DNA of 64,000 nt from Flavobacteriales bacterium (GTDB taxonomy: Bacteria; Bacteroidota; Bacteroidia; Flavobacteriales_D; Parvicellaceae): positions 30,151-94,150 of the forward strand of contig JAQXDK010000042.1 in the NCBI GenBank assembly GCA_029251405.1, in the 5' to 3' direction. Position numbers and translations under genes: made by a program. Under the pieces are notes generated by a model. The model did no database searches, was not told the origin of the DNA, and worked only from the letters and a program-made list of their open reading frames with translations. Of this stretch, positions 1 to 12,803 are shown one piece after another (within the stretch, counting starts at the first letter, position 1; every line of letters begins with the position of its first letter).

Positions 1-2392
1 AGGTGCAAATATCGGTCTAAAGAAGATCGATAATTTAAACGCAAATCCTACTGGTGTTTCTGTTACTGGAATTCCTACCAACGCAACTATTGGCGACGTT
101 AAAGTTTCTGAAGATGGAAATGTGATTATATTGGGTGTTGACCAAGGTGGTGTAAGAACTTGGATTAGTTATGATGCTGGGTCAAGCTGGACAAACTTAC
201 ATTCAAATGGTGAGTTAACAGGTACTGGAATGCTCAGGTCAGAATATGCTATTTCTAAATATAAAAATTCAAACAACGCAGCTAATCCTTCTGATTCTGC
301 TTACGTTTTATATGCTTTATTTGCTAATTCTGCTGGACAACTTGGAGGTGTTTTTAGATCTGATGATAATGGTGTTGACTGGGTACAGATAGCTCCAGCT
401 TCAACTACAAACTTTTCTCCTCTTAGTTCTACAAGGTCCAACCAAGGAGGTTATAATTTAGTTGTAACTTCAACAGCTGACGGTGAAGAATGTATTATTG
501 GCGGTATCGATCTTTGGTCATGGATACATACTCCAAATTCTGTTACTGAAAACGGTCAGTGGTATCCAATTTCTAGTTGGTGGGCCAGTCCTTCAATGCC
601 ATTTTATGTTCATGCTGATAATCACAGACTATTTTGGAAGAACGATTTTACTTTGATGGTCGGTAATGATGGAGGTGTTCAATCAAGGTTTGGTGCTTCG
701 GGACCTAACCAATTAACATCTGTCATTAACAAAGGTTACAATGTTACTCAGTTTTATTCTATGGGCTTTGGTGGTGATGGTTCTGTCATTGGTGGTGCTC
801 AAGATAATGGAACTCAATACAAAAATAATTCTTCATCTTATTCTAAAGAGTTTGCTGAAGTTTCTGGTGGAGATGGATTTGAATGTGAAATATCTTATTT
901 GAATAGTGATGCAATTATTACAACCGTCTACAATGGTTCTATTTCAAGATCTAGTGACAAAGGAACTACAAGTCAATCTGTTCCAGCTCCTTGTACTGGA
1001 ATTGTTGGACAAGATTGTGGTCCATTTTATAATGCGATTGCTTTAATGGAAAACCCAGAAGATTTAAATACCCAAGATTCAGTTATTTACGTACCTAGCC
1101 AAGATATGAATGCAGGAGATACTATCACTTATTTTAGCAGTTCTTTTGGAATTCCTATTAAGCATGTATTAAGTCAAAATATTAATGTGTATGATACCAT
1201 GAATATAGTTGGAACTGATACATTCATTACAGTCACAGGTGCAGACACCTTAACATTACCTGATTATGTTCAATCATATTTTATAACTCAAAATGATGCA
1301 TCAGTGTACATAACAAGAGATATGATGAGATTCACAACCAATCCAGAATGGTGGAGATTGTTTAATTACAATAGTAGTATAAAGAGTTTTGAAATATCTC
1401 ATAATATGGATTACGCTTGGTGTGGTAATTACGGTAGCCTAATAAGAGTTTCCGGTTTGGCAAACGCCTATTCAAAACAAGCTGCAGATTTGGCTTACAG
1501 ACCTTCTCCTTCAGATACTTTAATTGAAATTGCCACAGGGAATATTGTTACGGGATCATTTGTAAATCAAATCAATTTTGCTAATGATGGTGATTTGTAT
1601 ACTTACAAAAATGGCTCACCTATTGAATATACAGTTCACTATGAAACAGTGTATAATGTTTCTGGAAGAATCGAAGATATTTCAGTAGATCCATCTAACC
1701 CGGATAATGTCTGTATTGTAACAGGTGGTACTTCTTCCAGCCATGTTTTCTACTCAACAAATGCAACTTCTGATAATCCAACATTTTCATCAATTGATGG
1801 TGATCTTCCAGATATGCCAGTTTTGGGTTGTATCATTGAGAGAGATCCTACTACAGACATAATTGTTATTGGGACTGCATATGGTGTATTTACTACCGAT
1901 AATATAAATGGTAATAATACTAATTGGGTTGCCAATAATTCTGAAATTGGAGCGATACCAGTTTATGATATTTGTCAACAATGGAGAGATTGGGAAGATC
2001 CAATGGAAGGTGGTTATAGAAAAGTAAATAATCCAGGAGCAATTTATGCTTGTACGTATGGTAGAGGTATTTGGAGAGCAGATAATTTATTGTCCATCCA
2101 AGAACCAATCGAAGAGAATACTTCATTACAAAATATATCTTCTACTAATATTTATCCTAATCCAGTTTCACAAAACACCAATCTTTCTTTTGACTTAAAT
2201 AAATCAAGTTTAGTGAGTATTTCAATTTATAATTTGAATGGAAGTTTAGTGAAAACAATATATAGCAATGTGTTGATGAATACGGGAAATAATAACATTC
2301 CTTTATCTACGTCAGATTTATCTATGGGAACATACCTAGTGGTCGTGGATTCAGATCAAGATAAAAATGTAGTTAAATTCGTCAAGTATTAA
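1..2392 (+). CDS. T9SS type A secreted protein with BNR/Asp-box repeats, 5' truncated
   Basis: The reading frame is open from base 2, so the true start lies upstream of the window; the GTG at 122 is only an internal codon. The visible part has sialidase-like Asp-box motifs (SYDAGSSW and SDDNGVDW), expected in an exported beta-propeller (BNR or VPS10-like) protein. The last ~80 residues contain the IYPNPV motif and end in a Lys-rich VVKFVKY tail, the classic type A T9SS C-terminal sorting domain, so the protein is probably exported across the outer membrane and anchored or released. Its substrate cannot be read from the sequence. A strong terminator follows it. The T9SS call is firm; the propeller function is inferred from the repeat motif only. 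Confidence 0.85.
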   Translation, partial: GANIGLKKIDNLNANPTGVSVTGIPTNATIGDVKVSEDGNVIILGVDQGGVRTWISYDAGSSWTNLHSNGELTGTGMLRSEYAISKYKNSNNAANPSDSAYVLYALFANSAGQLGGVFRSDDNGVDWVQIAPASTTNFSPLSSTRSNQGGYNLVVTSTADGEECIIGGIDLWSWIHTPNSVTENGQWYPISSWWASPSMPFYVHADNHRLFWKNDFTLMVGNDGGVQSRFGASGPNQLTSVINKGYNVTQFYSMGFGGDGSVIGGAQDNGTQYKNNSSSYSKEFAEVSGGDGFECEISYLNSDAIITTVYNGSISRSSDKGTTSQSVPAPCTGIVGQDCGPFYNAIALMENPEDLNTQDSVIYVPSQDMNAGDTITYFSSSFGIPIKHVLSQNINVYDTMNIVGTDTFITVTGADTLTLPDYVQSYFITQNDASVYITRDMMRFTTNPEWWRLFNYNSSIKSFEISHNMDYAWCGNYGSLIRVSGLANAYSKQAADLAYRPSPSDTLIEIATGNIVTGSFVNQINFANDGDLYTYKNGSPIEYTVHYETVYNVSGRIEDISVDPSNPDNVCIVTGGTSSSHVFYSTNATSDNPTFSSIDGDLPDMPVLGCIIERDPTTDIIVIGTAYGVFTTDNINGNNTNWVANNSEIGAIPVYDICQQWRDWEDPMEGGYRKVNNPGAIYACTYGRGIWRADNLLSIQEPIEENTSLQNISSTNIYPNPVSQNTNLSFDLNKSSLVSISIYNLNGSLVKTIYSNVLMNTGNNNIPLSTSDLSMGTYLVVVDSDQDKNVVKFVKY

Positions 2393-4218
<1,826 letters not shown>

Positions 4219-4222
<4 letters not shown>

Positions 4223-7200
4223 GGCTCTATGGTTTTTTTAAGATGAAACGGATTTATATTATTTAGATTGAAAATAAAGCTTATTCTCTGTAATGTTTTT
4301 AAATTATTTAATGACGCTCCAAAATTATTAGAATATAAAATAGGGAGATAAATCCCAATTATCTCTTCATTTACAGCAATTTTTGTAAATATTCCAGCAT
4401 TGTATCCCCAATTAACTTTATTTTCTCCCGTGTTTGATTTAAATACTCCAATATCAGTAAATATACCAATTGGCAATTTTGGGATGTCAATTTTTAAATT
4501 ATTTGAAATCATCCAATTGTTACTTTTTAAGGTGGTATCCATTAATTTAAATCCTCCATATGAATTGTCATTCTGTCTTGATAAAAATTTATTTTGATTA
4601 CTAGAATTTCTAGCTAAATAAGTGTTATCGTATAAATAATCCATTTCTCCATTTTTCCCACTCAGGTAGAACGAATATTGTTCTGAAATATTTTCATTAA
4701 AATGATACCCTGCAAAAAAACGCCACTTAATTTTATCAGAGCTTTTGTTATAAGATTTTTCAATTTTAGAAGTTAATTGTACGCAATTTACCAAGTTTGA
4801 ATTCTCATTGAATCCATATATGTAGTTTATTTTTAGTTCTTTAGGTTTTAGAATTTGTCGGTTTTTTATACGGTATTCCATCTCACCATAATATTGATCT
4901 CTGACTTTTCCCTTCGGCGGATTAGTAAATATTCCATCAGCCACGTAGTCATCTATTTTCAAAGTTCTTATTTTGATATTTTGAAATGGAGAGGTTCTTA
5001 AGTTTTTAGTATTAAATCTAAAATCAGCAAATATTTCTTGTTTAATCCATCTTTCTTCTTTGGATAGACTTACAGGTTGGTTATGAAAACTTTTAATTTT
5101 GTAGCCTAATTGAATTCTTGGAAATAGTCCTTTTGTACTGATATTGCTCTGGATTTTTCCAGAACCAATTATTTTTTTAGAGCCCAATCCGTAAAGTGGG
5201 TTTATTAACCATTCTATTTTTTTATCTTTTATTGCACTATTATACATGGCCATACCTATCATTGTTTTATCATAAGCATTACCAGCAATTATTGGTGAAT
5301 AAAAAATATTATTTTCTATATTATTGTTAACTGTAATTGGTAGAAATTTGAATTTTATGGGTTTGTAAAGTTTGAACATCCCCTTAGTTCTAGCTAGGTG
5401 GTTCTTGTAATTAAAATCTGTAGTTATCACATTATAATCTATAGCTATCTTGGAAGGTTTCTCACTTGTTTTGTAAATAAATGATGTGTCTTTTTTAAAC
5501 CCTTTGATCCATTTTTCTGAAATTATTTCATTGGAATCATCGATCATTTGAATGGGGATAGGGGAGGTATATCCTGTTAAGTTTTTTAACTTGATCAAGT
5601 ATTCTTGCTCATTTATTTCAGCTATTTTTTTAAACGAATAGTCAGTTTTTTTGGTGGTTTTAATATAATCTTCAAAAAACCAGTCTAAGTTTTTTTTACT
5701 TATAGTTTTAAATACTTTTTGAATATCTTTTGGACTAGGATGTTTAAATCTCCATTGGTTAAAATATTCGTTCATACATTCATCAAATAATTTTTCTCCT
5801 AGGTAAGCTTTAAGATAATGAAATCCAATTCCTGTTTTACTATATACCATTCCTCCATAGTTGATCTGAGTAAAATCTTTGGATCCCATTTTTAAAGGTT
5901 GATCGTAATTCCTCGATGCATTGAATTGGTAAGCGATATGTTGAATTTCTTTTTCCTCAATTGGAATACTTATAGAGATTCCTCTTTCTTTCTTTTTTTC
6001 TTCCTTACTTTCATATCCATTTGGATATTTTTCTTCCATATATCTAATTTCAATATATGTATTTAGTCCTTCATCCATCCAGGCATTGTCCCTCTCATTA
6101 TTTCCTAAAATTCCATAAAACCAATTGTGTCCAACTTCATGAATAATTACTGTTTCTAATGATTGATGACTTTCAGATGTGCCAATTACTGTGATGTTTG
6201 GGTATTCCATACCTCCTCCGGCACTTATGGTCCCGTCTACTGCTGTTACATGATTATATGGGTATTCTCCTACCCATTTAGAAAAGTACTGAGTAGCATC
6301 ATTAATATATTCAATAGAATGTTTCCATAATTTGGCTTCACTGTTTGTAAATAATGACCAAGTCGTTATTTCTTTGCCGGTGTTTGGAAGGATTACCTTT
6401 CCTTTTAACACGTGATATCTCTTATCTGCAAACCATGCAAAATCATGTACATTGTTTTGTACGAATCTTAACGTTTTAGTTTCCTTACTGCTTTTGGGGA
6501 ACGACTTGACTTTTTTACCAATACTGTCCCTTACAGGTAATTTGTTTTCATTAAAAAGTCTTTCAGTAATTTTAGCTTTTCTATTTAAAAATTCAATTTC
6601 TTCCTTATTTTGAAGATCCCCTGTAGCCATAAGAACATAGTTTTTCGGAACAGTAATTGAAACATCATAATTTCCAAATTCAGAATAAAATTCTCCTTGA
6701 TCTAAATACGACATAGGGTGCCAACCATTATTGTCATAAACTGCAGGTTTTGGAAACCATTGTGTAATTTGGTAAGACTGACCAATGTGTCCGAGTCTTG
6801 ATAATTTTCCTGATGGAATTTTAACTCTAAATGGTGTAGTAATGGTAATAGAGTCGCCTGAACTAATAGGCTTTTCAAGATAAATCACGGAAATATCAAT
6901 TTTTCCATCTAAGTAATTCCATTTAATCTTCTGTCCATTCACCTTATAATCTAGAGAGTCAATAAACCCTAATTCTTCATTTTCTGCATATTTAAATTCA
7001 GCGCTACCATTTTCATATTTTTGTTGGGCTAGTTCTGTGAAACTATTTTTGTAAGCATTAGGCCAAAGATGGATTATTATAGAATCCAATTCTGATGTAG
7101 AATTATTATGATATACTATTTTTTCAAATCCTTTAAGGTAGTGGCCATCATCATCAAGTTCTACATTGATATAAGTATCGACTTTTTGTTGAAAATAATC

Positions 7201-7260
7201 CTGAGCATTAAAAATTAGCACATTCAAAAAAGTGATTATAACAACAATAAAGTATTTCAT
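4219..7260 (-). CDS. M1 family zinc metallopeptidase with long C-terminal beta-rich region
   Basis: A Sec signal peptide (about residues 1-19, ending FNAQ) directs this 1013-residue protein to the envelope. Residues ~20-560 resemble M1 aminopeptidases: the zinc site HEVGH is at 374-378, with the third ligand Glu397 in WMDEGLN, and GGGMEYP stands in for the usual GAMEN substrate loop. From about residue 640 to the end the sequence alternates polar and hydrophobic residues and resembles an outer membrane barrel rather than the helical M1 domain IV. It may therefore be a surface-anchored peptidase. It lies 6 bases after the tlpA-like gene and overlaps lpxH by 4 bases. The peptidase call is firm; the barrel is inference. 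Confidence 0.88.
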
Positions 7261-7266
7261 TAATTT

Positions 7267-8397
7267 TTAAAGTATTTCTGATAATTTTTTTTCTAACGCT
7301 TCTCCTCTCAAGTCATAACCAATGATGACTCCATTTTTATCTATAAGAAATGTTTTCGGAATACTGGTAATTCCATATTTTTCTCCTGGTGTAGATTTCC
7401 ACCCTGTTAATTCACTTACGTGGTTAGGCCAGCTTAATTGATCTTGCTTTATAGCAGCTAACCATTTGGATTTTTCTTGATCAAATGAAACGCTAAAAAC
7501 AGTAAATTTTTGATTTTTATATTTATTGTAAAGTTTAACAACGTTAGGATTCTCTGCTCTACAAGGTCTGCACCAAGAGGCCCAAAAGTCTAGTAATACT
7601 ACTTTTCCTCTCAAGGAGTTTAAACTTATAATTTCTCCGCTGGCATTTTCTAGTGCAATTTCTGGAGCCTCTGACCCAATACTAATTCCCATTTTTTTTC
7701 TTTGTCCTTTTTCTTTTATGATTCTTGACTTTTCATTTTTAAGAAATTTTTGTTGTTGATTGGCATTTTCTATAGCCTTATTTATTTCGCTTAAATATTT
7801 TTGATTTTCAAATTGGTTGAGGATGATATTTTTGATAATAAATAATTCTTTTTGAAATTCAACTGGGCTTTGTATTTCACCCAACAACATAATTAGCGAA
7901 GGTGATTGTTTATTTTCGTTTATAAATTTTTTTAAATATTCTTGATATTTAATAATGACATTATTTTTCAAAATTATTTTTTCTTCATCTAACGAGTTGT
8001 TGATGGCTTGTATCTTATTAATAATATCGTTTCTGTATTTAAAATGATTTTGAAGAATTATATTACAGGAATCTCCAGTTACTTCTAAGTTTTCATAACT
8101 TCCATCTTTGAACAAAAACTCATTGCTTTTATTAGGCAATCCAATAAATAAAATACTTTTCTTAGGCTCGGTTCCAACTAAAAAAATATCAGCACCAATT
8201 AACTCAATATTAAATTCATGATTTATTGAGTTTGTTTTTGACGAATCTATTTTTACTGGGGCATTATTGTCAATTTTATATAAATAAATTACCTCTTTTG
8301 TTTGTTGTATGAAATCTAATTGGAAAGAATTTTCAGAAGATTTATTTTGACAACTTATGATAGTTAGTAATGCAAATAAATTTAAGATTAATTTCAT
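7267..8397 (-). CDS. TlpA/ResA-like thioredoxin-fold lipoprotein
   Basis: The N-terminus has a lipobox ending at Cys16 (LLTIISC), so it is probably a lipoprotein facing the periplasm. Residues ~24-230 look like the DUF4369-type N-terminal region common in Bacteroidota TlpA proteins, including a Lys/Glu-rich helical part. The C-terminal ~145 residues are a thioredoxin fold with active site WCRPC (Cys276 and Cys279) and the cis-proline segment GITSIPKTFLID. Likely role: thiol-disulfide exchange on exported proteins. It sits 2 bases after gatB and before the M1 peptidase in the same operon. The substrate is unknown. Confidence 0.88.
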   Translation of the reverse strand: MKLILNLFALLTIISCQNKSSENSFQLDFIQQTKEVIYLYKIDNNAPVKIDSSKTNSINHEFNIELIGADIFLVGTEPKKSILFIGLPNKSNEFLFKDGSYENLEVTGDSCNIILQNHFKYRNDIINKIQAINNSLDEEKIILKNNVIIKYQEYLKKFINENKQSPSLIMLLGEIQSPVEFQKELFIIKNIILNQFENQKYLSEINKAIENANQQQKFLKNEKSRIIKEKGQRKKMGISIGSEAPEIALENASGEIISLNSLRGKVVLLDFWASWCRPCRAENPNVVKLYNKYKNQKFTVFSVSFDQEKSKWLAAIKQDQLSWPNHVSELTGWKSTPGEKYGITSIPKTFLIDKNGVIIGYDLRGEALEKKLSEIL

Positions 8398-8399
8398 AT

Positions 8400-9860
8400 T
8401 TATTGACTTAGTGATTTATTAAGTATTTGTGCTATTTTTTTTGGATCTGCAGTACCATTGGAAGCTTTCATTATTTTTCCCATAAAAAAACCAATCAGTT
8501 TTTTTTCTCCATTTTTTAGTCGCTCACTTTCAGAAGGATTTTCATCAATTATCTTAGTTACTAAGGACAACAGCTCTTCTTCACTGTCACTGCTTATCCA
8601 ATCATTTTTTTCAGCAATTGACTGAGGATGTTCGTTGGGGTTTTTGATCATTTCAGGAAATAATTTCTGATTAGCCAGTGAATTAGAAATCAGGTTTTCA
8701 TCTATCATTTGTATTAATAATCCCATTTTTTCGGCTGATACTGGAAATGAATTTATTTCAATAGCTTGTTGATTTAAGTAGGATTTTATATTGACCATAA
8801 CCCAATTAGCTGCAGTTTTAAAATTGGTCGTAAACTGAACTAATTGCTCAAAATATTGTGCTATTTCTTTCTGTTCGATTATTACAAGAGCATCGTAATT
8901 GGAAAGTCCATAGTTTTCAGTAAACTTTTTAAATAACTCGTTTGGTAGAGCAGGCATTTTAGATTTAATATCTATTAAATGATTTTCTTCAATTTTTATG
9001 GGGTTTAAGTCGGGCTCTGGAAAATACCTGTAATCATGTGCAGCTTCTTTTTTACGCATAGCACTTGTTTTTCCGCTAGGTGCGTCAAATGTGCGAGTTT
9101 CTACTTTTACTTTTTCTCCACCATCTAAAACCTTTGCTTGTCTTACTATTTCATAGTCAATCGACCTTTGGACATTTCTAATGGAGTTGAGATTCTTTAC
9201 TTCTACACGATCTCCAAATTTTTCACTTCCAATTGGCATTATGGAGATATTTACATCACATCTCATACTCCCTTCTTCCATATTACCATCACAAATTTCC
9301 AAGTATCTTAATAATTTTCTTATTTCAGTTACATATTCATAAGCTTCTTTTGAAGTTCTTATAACAGGTTCCGTAACAATTTCTAGAAGAGGAACACCAG
9401 CTCTGTTTAAATCGATAAGGGTATTGAATGGATCTAAATCGTGAATACTTTTACCGGAATCTTCTTCCATATGAATTCTGGTTAATTCAATGTTTTTAGT
9501 TTCGTTGTTTTCTAAACGAATTAATATTTGCCCCTTTCTACAAATAGGTGTTTTATCTTGTGTAATTTGATACCCTTTTGGTAGATCCGCATAGAAGTAA
9601 TTTTTTCTATCAAAATGCATCCATCTTGTGATTTCACAATCTAACGCCAATCCGAGTTTAAGGGCATGATTTATTATTTCTTTATTGAATTTTGGAAGCG
9701 TTCCAGGGTGTCCTAAAGAAACTGGTGAGGTTCTTGTGTTTGGAATTGCTCCAAATTCATTACCATCCCCACAGTAGGCTTTAGATTTAGTATTTAATTG
9801 GGCATGTATTTCAATTCCAATTATGGGTTCATATTTTAAAAGGGCACTTTCTAAATTCAT
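8400..9860 (-). CDS. gatB: Asp-tRNA(Asn)/Glu-tRNA(Gln) amidotransferase subunit B
   Basis: Subunit B of the GatCAB complex, which amidates mischarged Glu-tRNA(Gln) and Asp-tRNA(Asn). At 486 residues it has normal length. The N-terminal cradle domain is recognisable (IGIEIHAQLNTKSKAYC, then VSLGHPGTLPKFN, HMEEDSGKS and DLNRAGVPLLEIV), as is the central DYRYFPEPDLNPI motif. The tRNA-binding YqeY-like domain at the C-terminus retains the GFFMGKIMKASNGTADP segment. Neither gatA nor gatC is in the window. It lies 3 bases after pnp in the lpxK operon. Confidence 0.97.
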   Translation of the reverse strand: MNLESALLKYEPIIGIEIHAQLNTKSKAYCGDGNEFGAIPNTRTSPVSLGHPGTLPKFNKEIINHALKLGLALDCEITRWMHFDRKNYFYADLPKGYQITQDKTPICRKGQILIRLENNETKNIELTRIHMEEDSGKSIHDLDPFNTLIDLNRAGVPLLEIVTEPVIRTSKEAYEYVTEIRKLLRYLEICDGNMEEGSMRCDVNISIMPIGSEKFGDRVEVKNLNSIRNVQRSIDYEIVRQAKVLDGGEKVKVETRTFDAPSGKTSAMRKKEAAHDYRYFPEPDLNPIKIEENHLIDIKSKMPALPNELFKKFTENYGLSNYDALVIIEQKEIAQYFEQLVQFTTNFKTAANWVMVNIKSYLNQQAIEINSFPVSAEKMGLLIQMIDENLISNSLANQKLFPEMIKNPNEHPQSIAEKNDWISSDSEEELLSLVTKIIDENPSESERLKNGEKKLIGFFMGKIMKASNGTADPKKIAQILNKSLSQ

Positions 9861-9863
9861 TAA

Positions 9864-10676
9864 TTATATAGATTCAAAGAATTTTTTAATAAGTTTTGTA
9901 AGTGAGAATTCAGATTTTGTTGCAACATTTTGAACATCTTCGTGTGTGACTTTTACAATTTTACCAGGCACACCAAGATCTGTTATTACAGAAACTCCAA
10001 AACAAGGAATTTTCATGTGTCTTGCCGCAATAACTTCTGGAACTGTACTCATTCCAACGGCATCTGCTCCTATTTTACGTATGTATAAATATTCGGCAGG
10101 TGTTTCAAGTGTTGGGCCAGTTAGTCCTGCATAGACGCCCTTAACGATTTTAATGTTTAATTCTTTAGCGATAGCTTCTGCTTTTTTTATAAGTTGCACG
10201 TCGTAAGCATCGCTCATGTCAGGAAATCTTGTTCCTAATTCTTTAAGGTTTGGACCTATAAGTGGATTGGTAGGAAATAAATTAATATGATCGTTAATAA
10301 TCATGATGTCTCCAATTTCAAAATTAGGATTTACTCCTCCAGACGCATTGCTTACTACAAGCTTATTAATTCCTAAAAACTTCATAACTCTAACTGGAAA
10401 AACTACTTCCTGCATCGTGTAGCCTTCATAAAAGTGAAATCTGCCCTGCATGGCAACTACATTTTTCCCACCGATTTCTCCAAAAATAAGTTGTCCTTGA
10501 TGGCCTTCTACAGTTGAAACAGGAAAATTAGGAATATCTTCATAGGGAATAGCATGTTTAATTTTTATTTCATTCACCAAGCCTCCCAAACCAGTGCCTA
10601 AAATAATACCTATTTCAACTTTGAAATTAGTTTTAGCTTTTAAAAAATCGCTAGTTTCACGAATAAGATTCAACAT
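9864..10676 (-). CDS. Purine-nucleoside phosphorylase (type I)
   Basis: Cytoplasmic salvage enzyme that phosphorolyses purine nucleosides to the base and ribose-1-phosphate. Seen motifs: GIILGTGLGG (phosphate loop), GRFHFYEGY, VSNASGGVNP, and GPTLETPAEYLYIRKIGADAVGMS followed by TVPEVI, typical of the trimeric PNP family (PunA/DeoD2). I chose the ATG at 10676 (270 residues), because the longer frame from 10724 adds a Lys-rich tail absent from the family and lies inside lpxK. The chosen start overlaps the lpxK stop by 20 bases, consistent with translational coupling. gatB follows after 3 bases. Confidence 0.95.
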   Translation of the reverse strand: MLNLIRETSDFLKAKTNFKVEIGIILGTGLGGLVNEIKIKHAIPYEDIPNFPVSTVEGHQGQLIFGEIGGKNVVAMQGRFHFYEGYTMQEVVFPVRVMKFLGINKLVVSNASGGVNPNFEIGDIMIINDHINLFPTNPLIGPNLKELGTRFPDMSDAYDVQLIKKAEAIAKELNIKIVKGVYAGLTGPTLETPAEYLYIRKIGADAVGMSTVPEVIAARHMKIPCFGVSVITDLGVPGKIVKVTHEDVQNVATKSEFSLTKLIKKFFESI

Positions 10677-11685
10677 AATCTTTAATTTTTTTTTCAAATT
10701 TATCTTTATTCCACAAAAAATCAACCGATACCTTCAAATAGTATAAAGGAAATGACGATAATTCTTTAAACTCTCTTAATTTTTGGGCATCTTTCTCGGT
10801 AGTCAATATAATGGAGTCTTTTGTTATTTCGTTATAATTACTTATTATTCTTTTAACATCGGATGTATTGTAATTATAATGATCCGAGTACTTTAAATGC
10901 CTAGAATTTACATTCAATGTTTTAAGATATTTTAGTATTGGTTCTGAATTTGCTATACCAGTAACTAAGATTACAGATTTATTATTGATATTTCCTATTT
11001 TAAGATGATCATATACTGAAATAATATGATCGTATTTAATTTTTGTAAAAAATACTTCTTCGCAATTTAATTTTTTTTCTATCTCATTTGCTTCTTTGTC
11101 TTGAAGATTTTCAGGGCATTTAGTTACAATTACACAGTCAGCTCTTTTCACACCTTTTCTAGATTCTCTTAGTTTGCCTAAGGGCATTATATAGTCTTCA
11201 AAAATTGGATTGTTGAAGTCGCATAATAAAATATTAAAACCTATTTTAACAGAACGATGTTGGAATGCATCGTCAAGAATAATTGTTTTTATTTTGGGAA
11301 AATCTTTAATTATTCTTTGAATTCCATTTACTCGTTGGTGGTCTACTGCAACGATTTGATCGGGGAAATTATGTTTAGTTTGCAAAGGTTCATCTCCAAC
11401 TTCAAAAGATTTGTTAGAAAGTTCTACATATTTAAAATTTGTAGTTTTCCTTCCGTATCCTTTTGAAAGCACAGCTATATGATTTTTTTTTGATAAAATC
11501 CTTCCTACATATTCGCAATGGGGTGTTTTTCCTGTTCCACCTACTGTGATGTTTCCAATTCCTATTACTGGTATACTAAACTTAGTTTCTTTGAATATAC
11601 CACCGTCATACAGGCGATTTCTGCTATCAGTTATAAACCAGTAAATTAACGATAATGGTGATAATATCCATTGGAACCATTTCAT
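10657..11685 (-). CDS. lpxK: Tetraacyldisaccharide 4'-kinase
   Basis: Inner-membrane lipid A kinase that phosphorylates the 4' position of the tetraacyldisaccharide. It has 342 residues with an N-terminal hydrophobic helix (WFQWILSPLSLIYWFI) and a Walker A loop VGGTGKTP at about 48-55 (Lys53). A Walker B-like ILDDAFQHR segment and the family motif KLRE(S)RKGVKRAD follow. It is the first gene of the minus-strand operon that ends with lpxH, another lipid A enzyme. It is divergent from the NIF3-like gene with only 28 bases between the two start codons. Confidence 0.95.
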   Translation of the reverse strand: MKWFQWILSPLSLIYWFITDSRNRLYDGGIFKETKFSIPVIGIGNITVGGTGKTPHCEYVGRILSKKNHIAVLSKGYGRKTTNFKYVELSNKSFEVGDEPLQTKHNFPDQIVAVDHQRVNGIQRIIKDFPKIKTIILDDAFQHRSVKIGFNILLCDFNNPIFEDYIMPLGKLRESRKGVKRADCVIVTKCPENLQDKEANEIEKKLNCEEVFFTKIKYDHIISVYDHLKIGNINNKSVILVTGIANSEPILKYLKTLNVNSRHLKYSDHYNYNTSDVKRIISNYNEITKDSIILTTEKDAQKLREFKELSSFPLYYLKVSVDFLWNKDKFEKKIKDYVESYS

Positions 11686-11698
11686 TGTTTTATATTTG
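11671..11698 (+). promoter_or_regulatory. Putative promoter of the NIF3-like gene
   Basis: TATATTTG at 11691-11698 matches the Bacteroidota -7 consensus TAnnTTTG and lies 15 bases before the ATG. A TTG at 11671-11673, 17 bases upstream, may be a poor -33 element. The proposed site overlaps the first codons of the divergent lpxK. Confidence 0.5.
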
Positions 11699-11713
11699 AT
11701 TTTTTAAAGATTT

Positions 11714-12802
11714 ATGAAAGTTAAAGACGTAACCAATTACTTAGAATCCATTGCTCCTTTAAATTTGCAAGAAAGTTACGATAATTCTGGTTTACAAGTA
11801 GGAGATTTTAACAGCGAAATTAAAGGAATTCTTGTTTCTTTAGATGTGACTTTAGAGGTTGTACAAGAAGCAATCGATCTAAAATGTAATCTTATTGTTG
11901 CCCACCACCCAATTATTTTTGGTGAACTTAAAAATATTACAAACAGTTCTTTGACTGGTAAGTTGTTGTTAAAAGCTGTTCGAAATAAAATAAATATTTA
12001 CGCGATTCATACCAATTTAGATAACGTATTTGATGGGGTAAATTCAAAAATTGCTGATGTCATTGGTTTAAATAATACCAAAATTCTTCGTCCCAAAAAA
12101 AACCTTTTAAAGTTGTCAGTATATGTTCCCAAAACACATGCTGATGTAGTTTTGGATTCTTTATTTAAAGCAGGTGCAGGTCATATAGGGAAATATAAAA
12201 ATTGCAGTTTTAAGTCTGATGGCTTAGGAAGTTTTTTGCCAACTTCTGGAGCAAAACCTTTTAAAGGGAAAGTTGATTTGCTTGATATTACTGAGGAAGT
12301 CAAAGTGGAAGTTGTACTGCCAAATTATTTATTACACGACGTTATTCACGCCATGAATAATGCACATCCATATGAAGAGATTGCACACGACATCTATCAA
12401 ATTTTGAATAATTCGAACTCAGGATCTGGAATGATGGGTGAACTTTCAAACGAACTTTCTGAGCAAGACTTTTTAAATTTATTAAAGGTTAATTTTGGTG
12501 CCGCAGGTATAAGACACACTAATTTTTTGAATAAAAAAATCAAAAAAGTTGCACTATGTGGGGGTTCTGGAAGTTTTTTACTGAAAGATGCTATTAAAGA
12601 AAAAGCAGATGTTTTCATTACTGGTGACTTTAAATATCATCAGTTTTTTGAGTCAGAAAACAAGATTTTAATCGCCGATATTGGGCATTATGAATCAGAA
12701 CAATACACAATTGATTTAATAAGTGATTTTTTAATGAAAAAATTTACTAATTTTGCAATCCGTTTAACAACAGTTAATACGAATCCAATAAATTACTTAT
12801 AA
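11714..12802 (+). CDS. NIF3-like dinuclear metal centre protein (GTP cyclohydrolase I type 2 family)
   Basis: The protein has 362 residues, the long bacterial form of the NIF3 family with an inserted central domain (about residues 120-230). Metal-binding motifs are visible: VAHHPIIF with His64 and His65, the IHTNLDNVFDGVN segment near residue 100, and near the C-terminus GDFKYHQF and IADIGHYESEQ. Family members form hexamers with two metals per subunit, but their cellular role is unsettled; the name GTP cyclohydrolase type 2 rests on limited data. The gene lies 1 base before the coiled-coil zinc-ribbon relative, a pairing commonly seen in Bacteroidota. Confidence 0.93.
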   Translation: MKVKDVTNYLESIAPLNLQESYDNSGLQVGDFNSEIKGILVSLDVTLEVVQEAIDLKCNLIVAHHPIIFGELKNITNSSLTGKLLLKAVRNKINIYAIHTNLDNVFDGVNSKIADVIGLNNTKILRPKKNLLKLSVYVPKTHADVVLDSLFKAGAGHIGKYKNCSFKSDGLGSFLPTSGAKPFKGKVDLLDITEEVKVEVVLPNYLLHDVIHAMNNAHPYEEIAHDIYQILNNSNSGSGMMGELSNELSEQDFLNLLKVNFGAAGIRHTNFLNKKIKKVALCGGSGSFLLKDAIKEKADVFITGDFKYHQFFESENKILIADIGHYESEQYTIDLISDFLMKKFTNFAIRLTTVNTNPINYL

Positions 12803-12803
12803 A

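Noticed and set aside
10677..10724. Longer start for the purine-nucleoside phosphorylase
   Set aside because: It adds a Lys-rich tail foreign to the family and lies inside lpxK; the ATG at 10676 gives the normal length.
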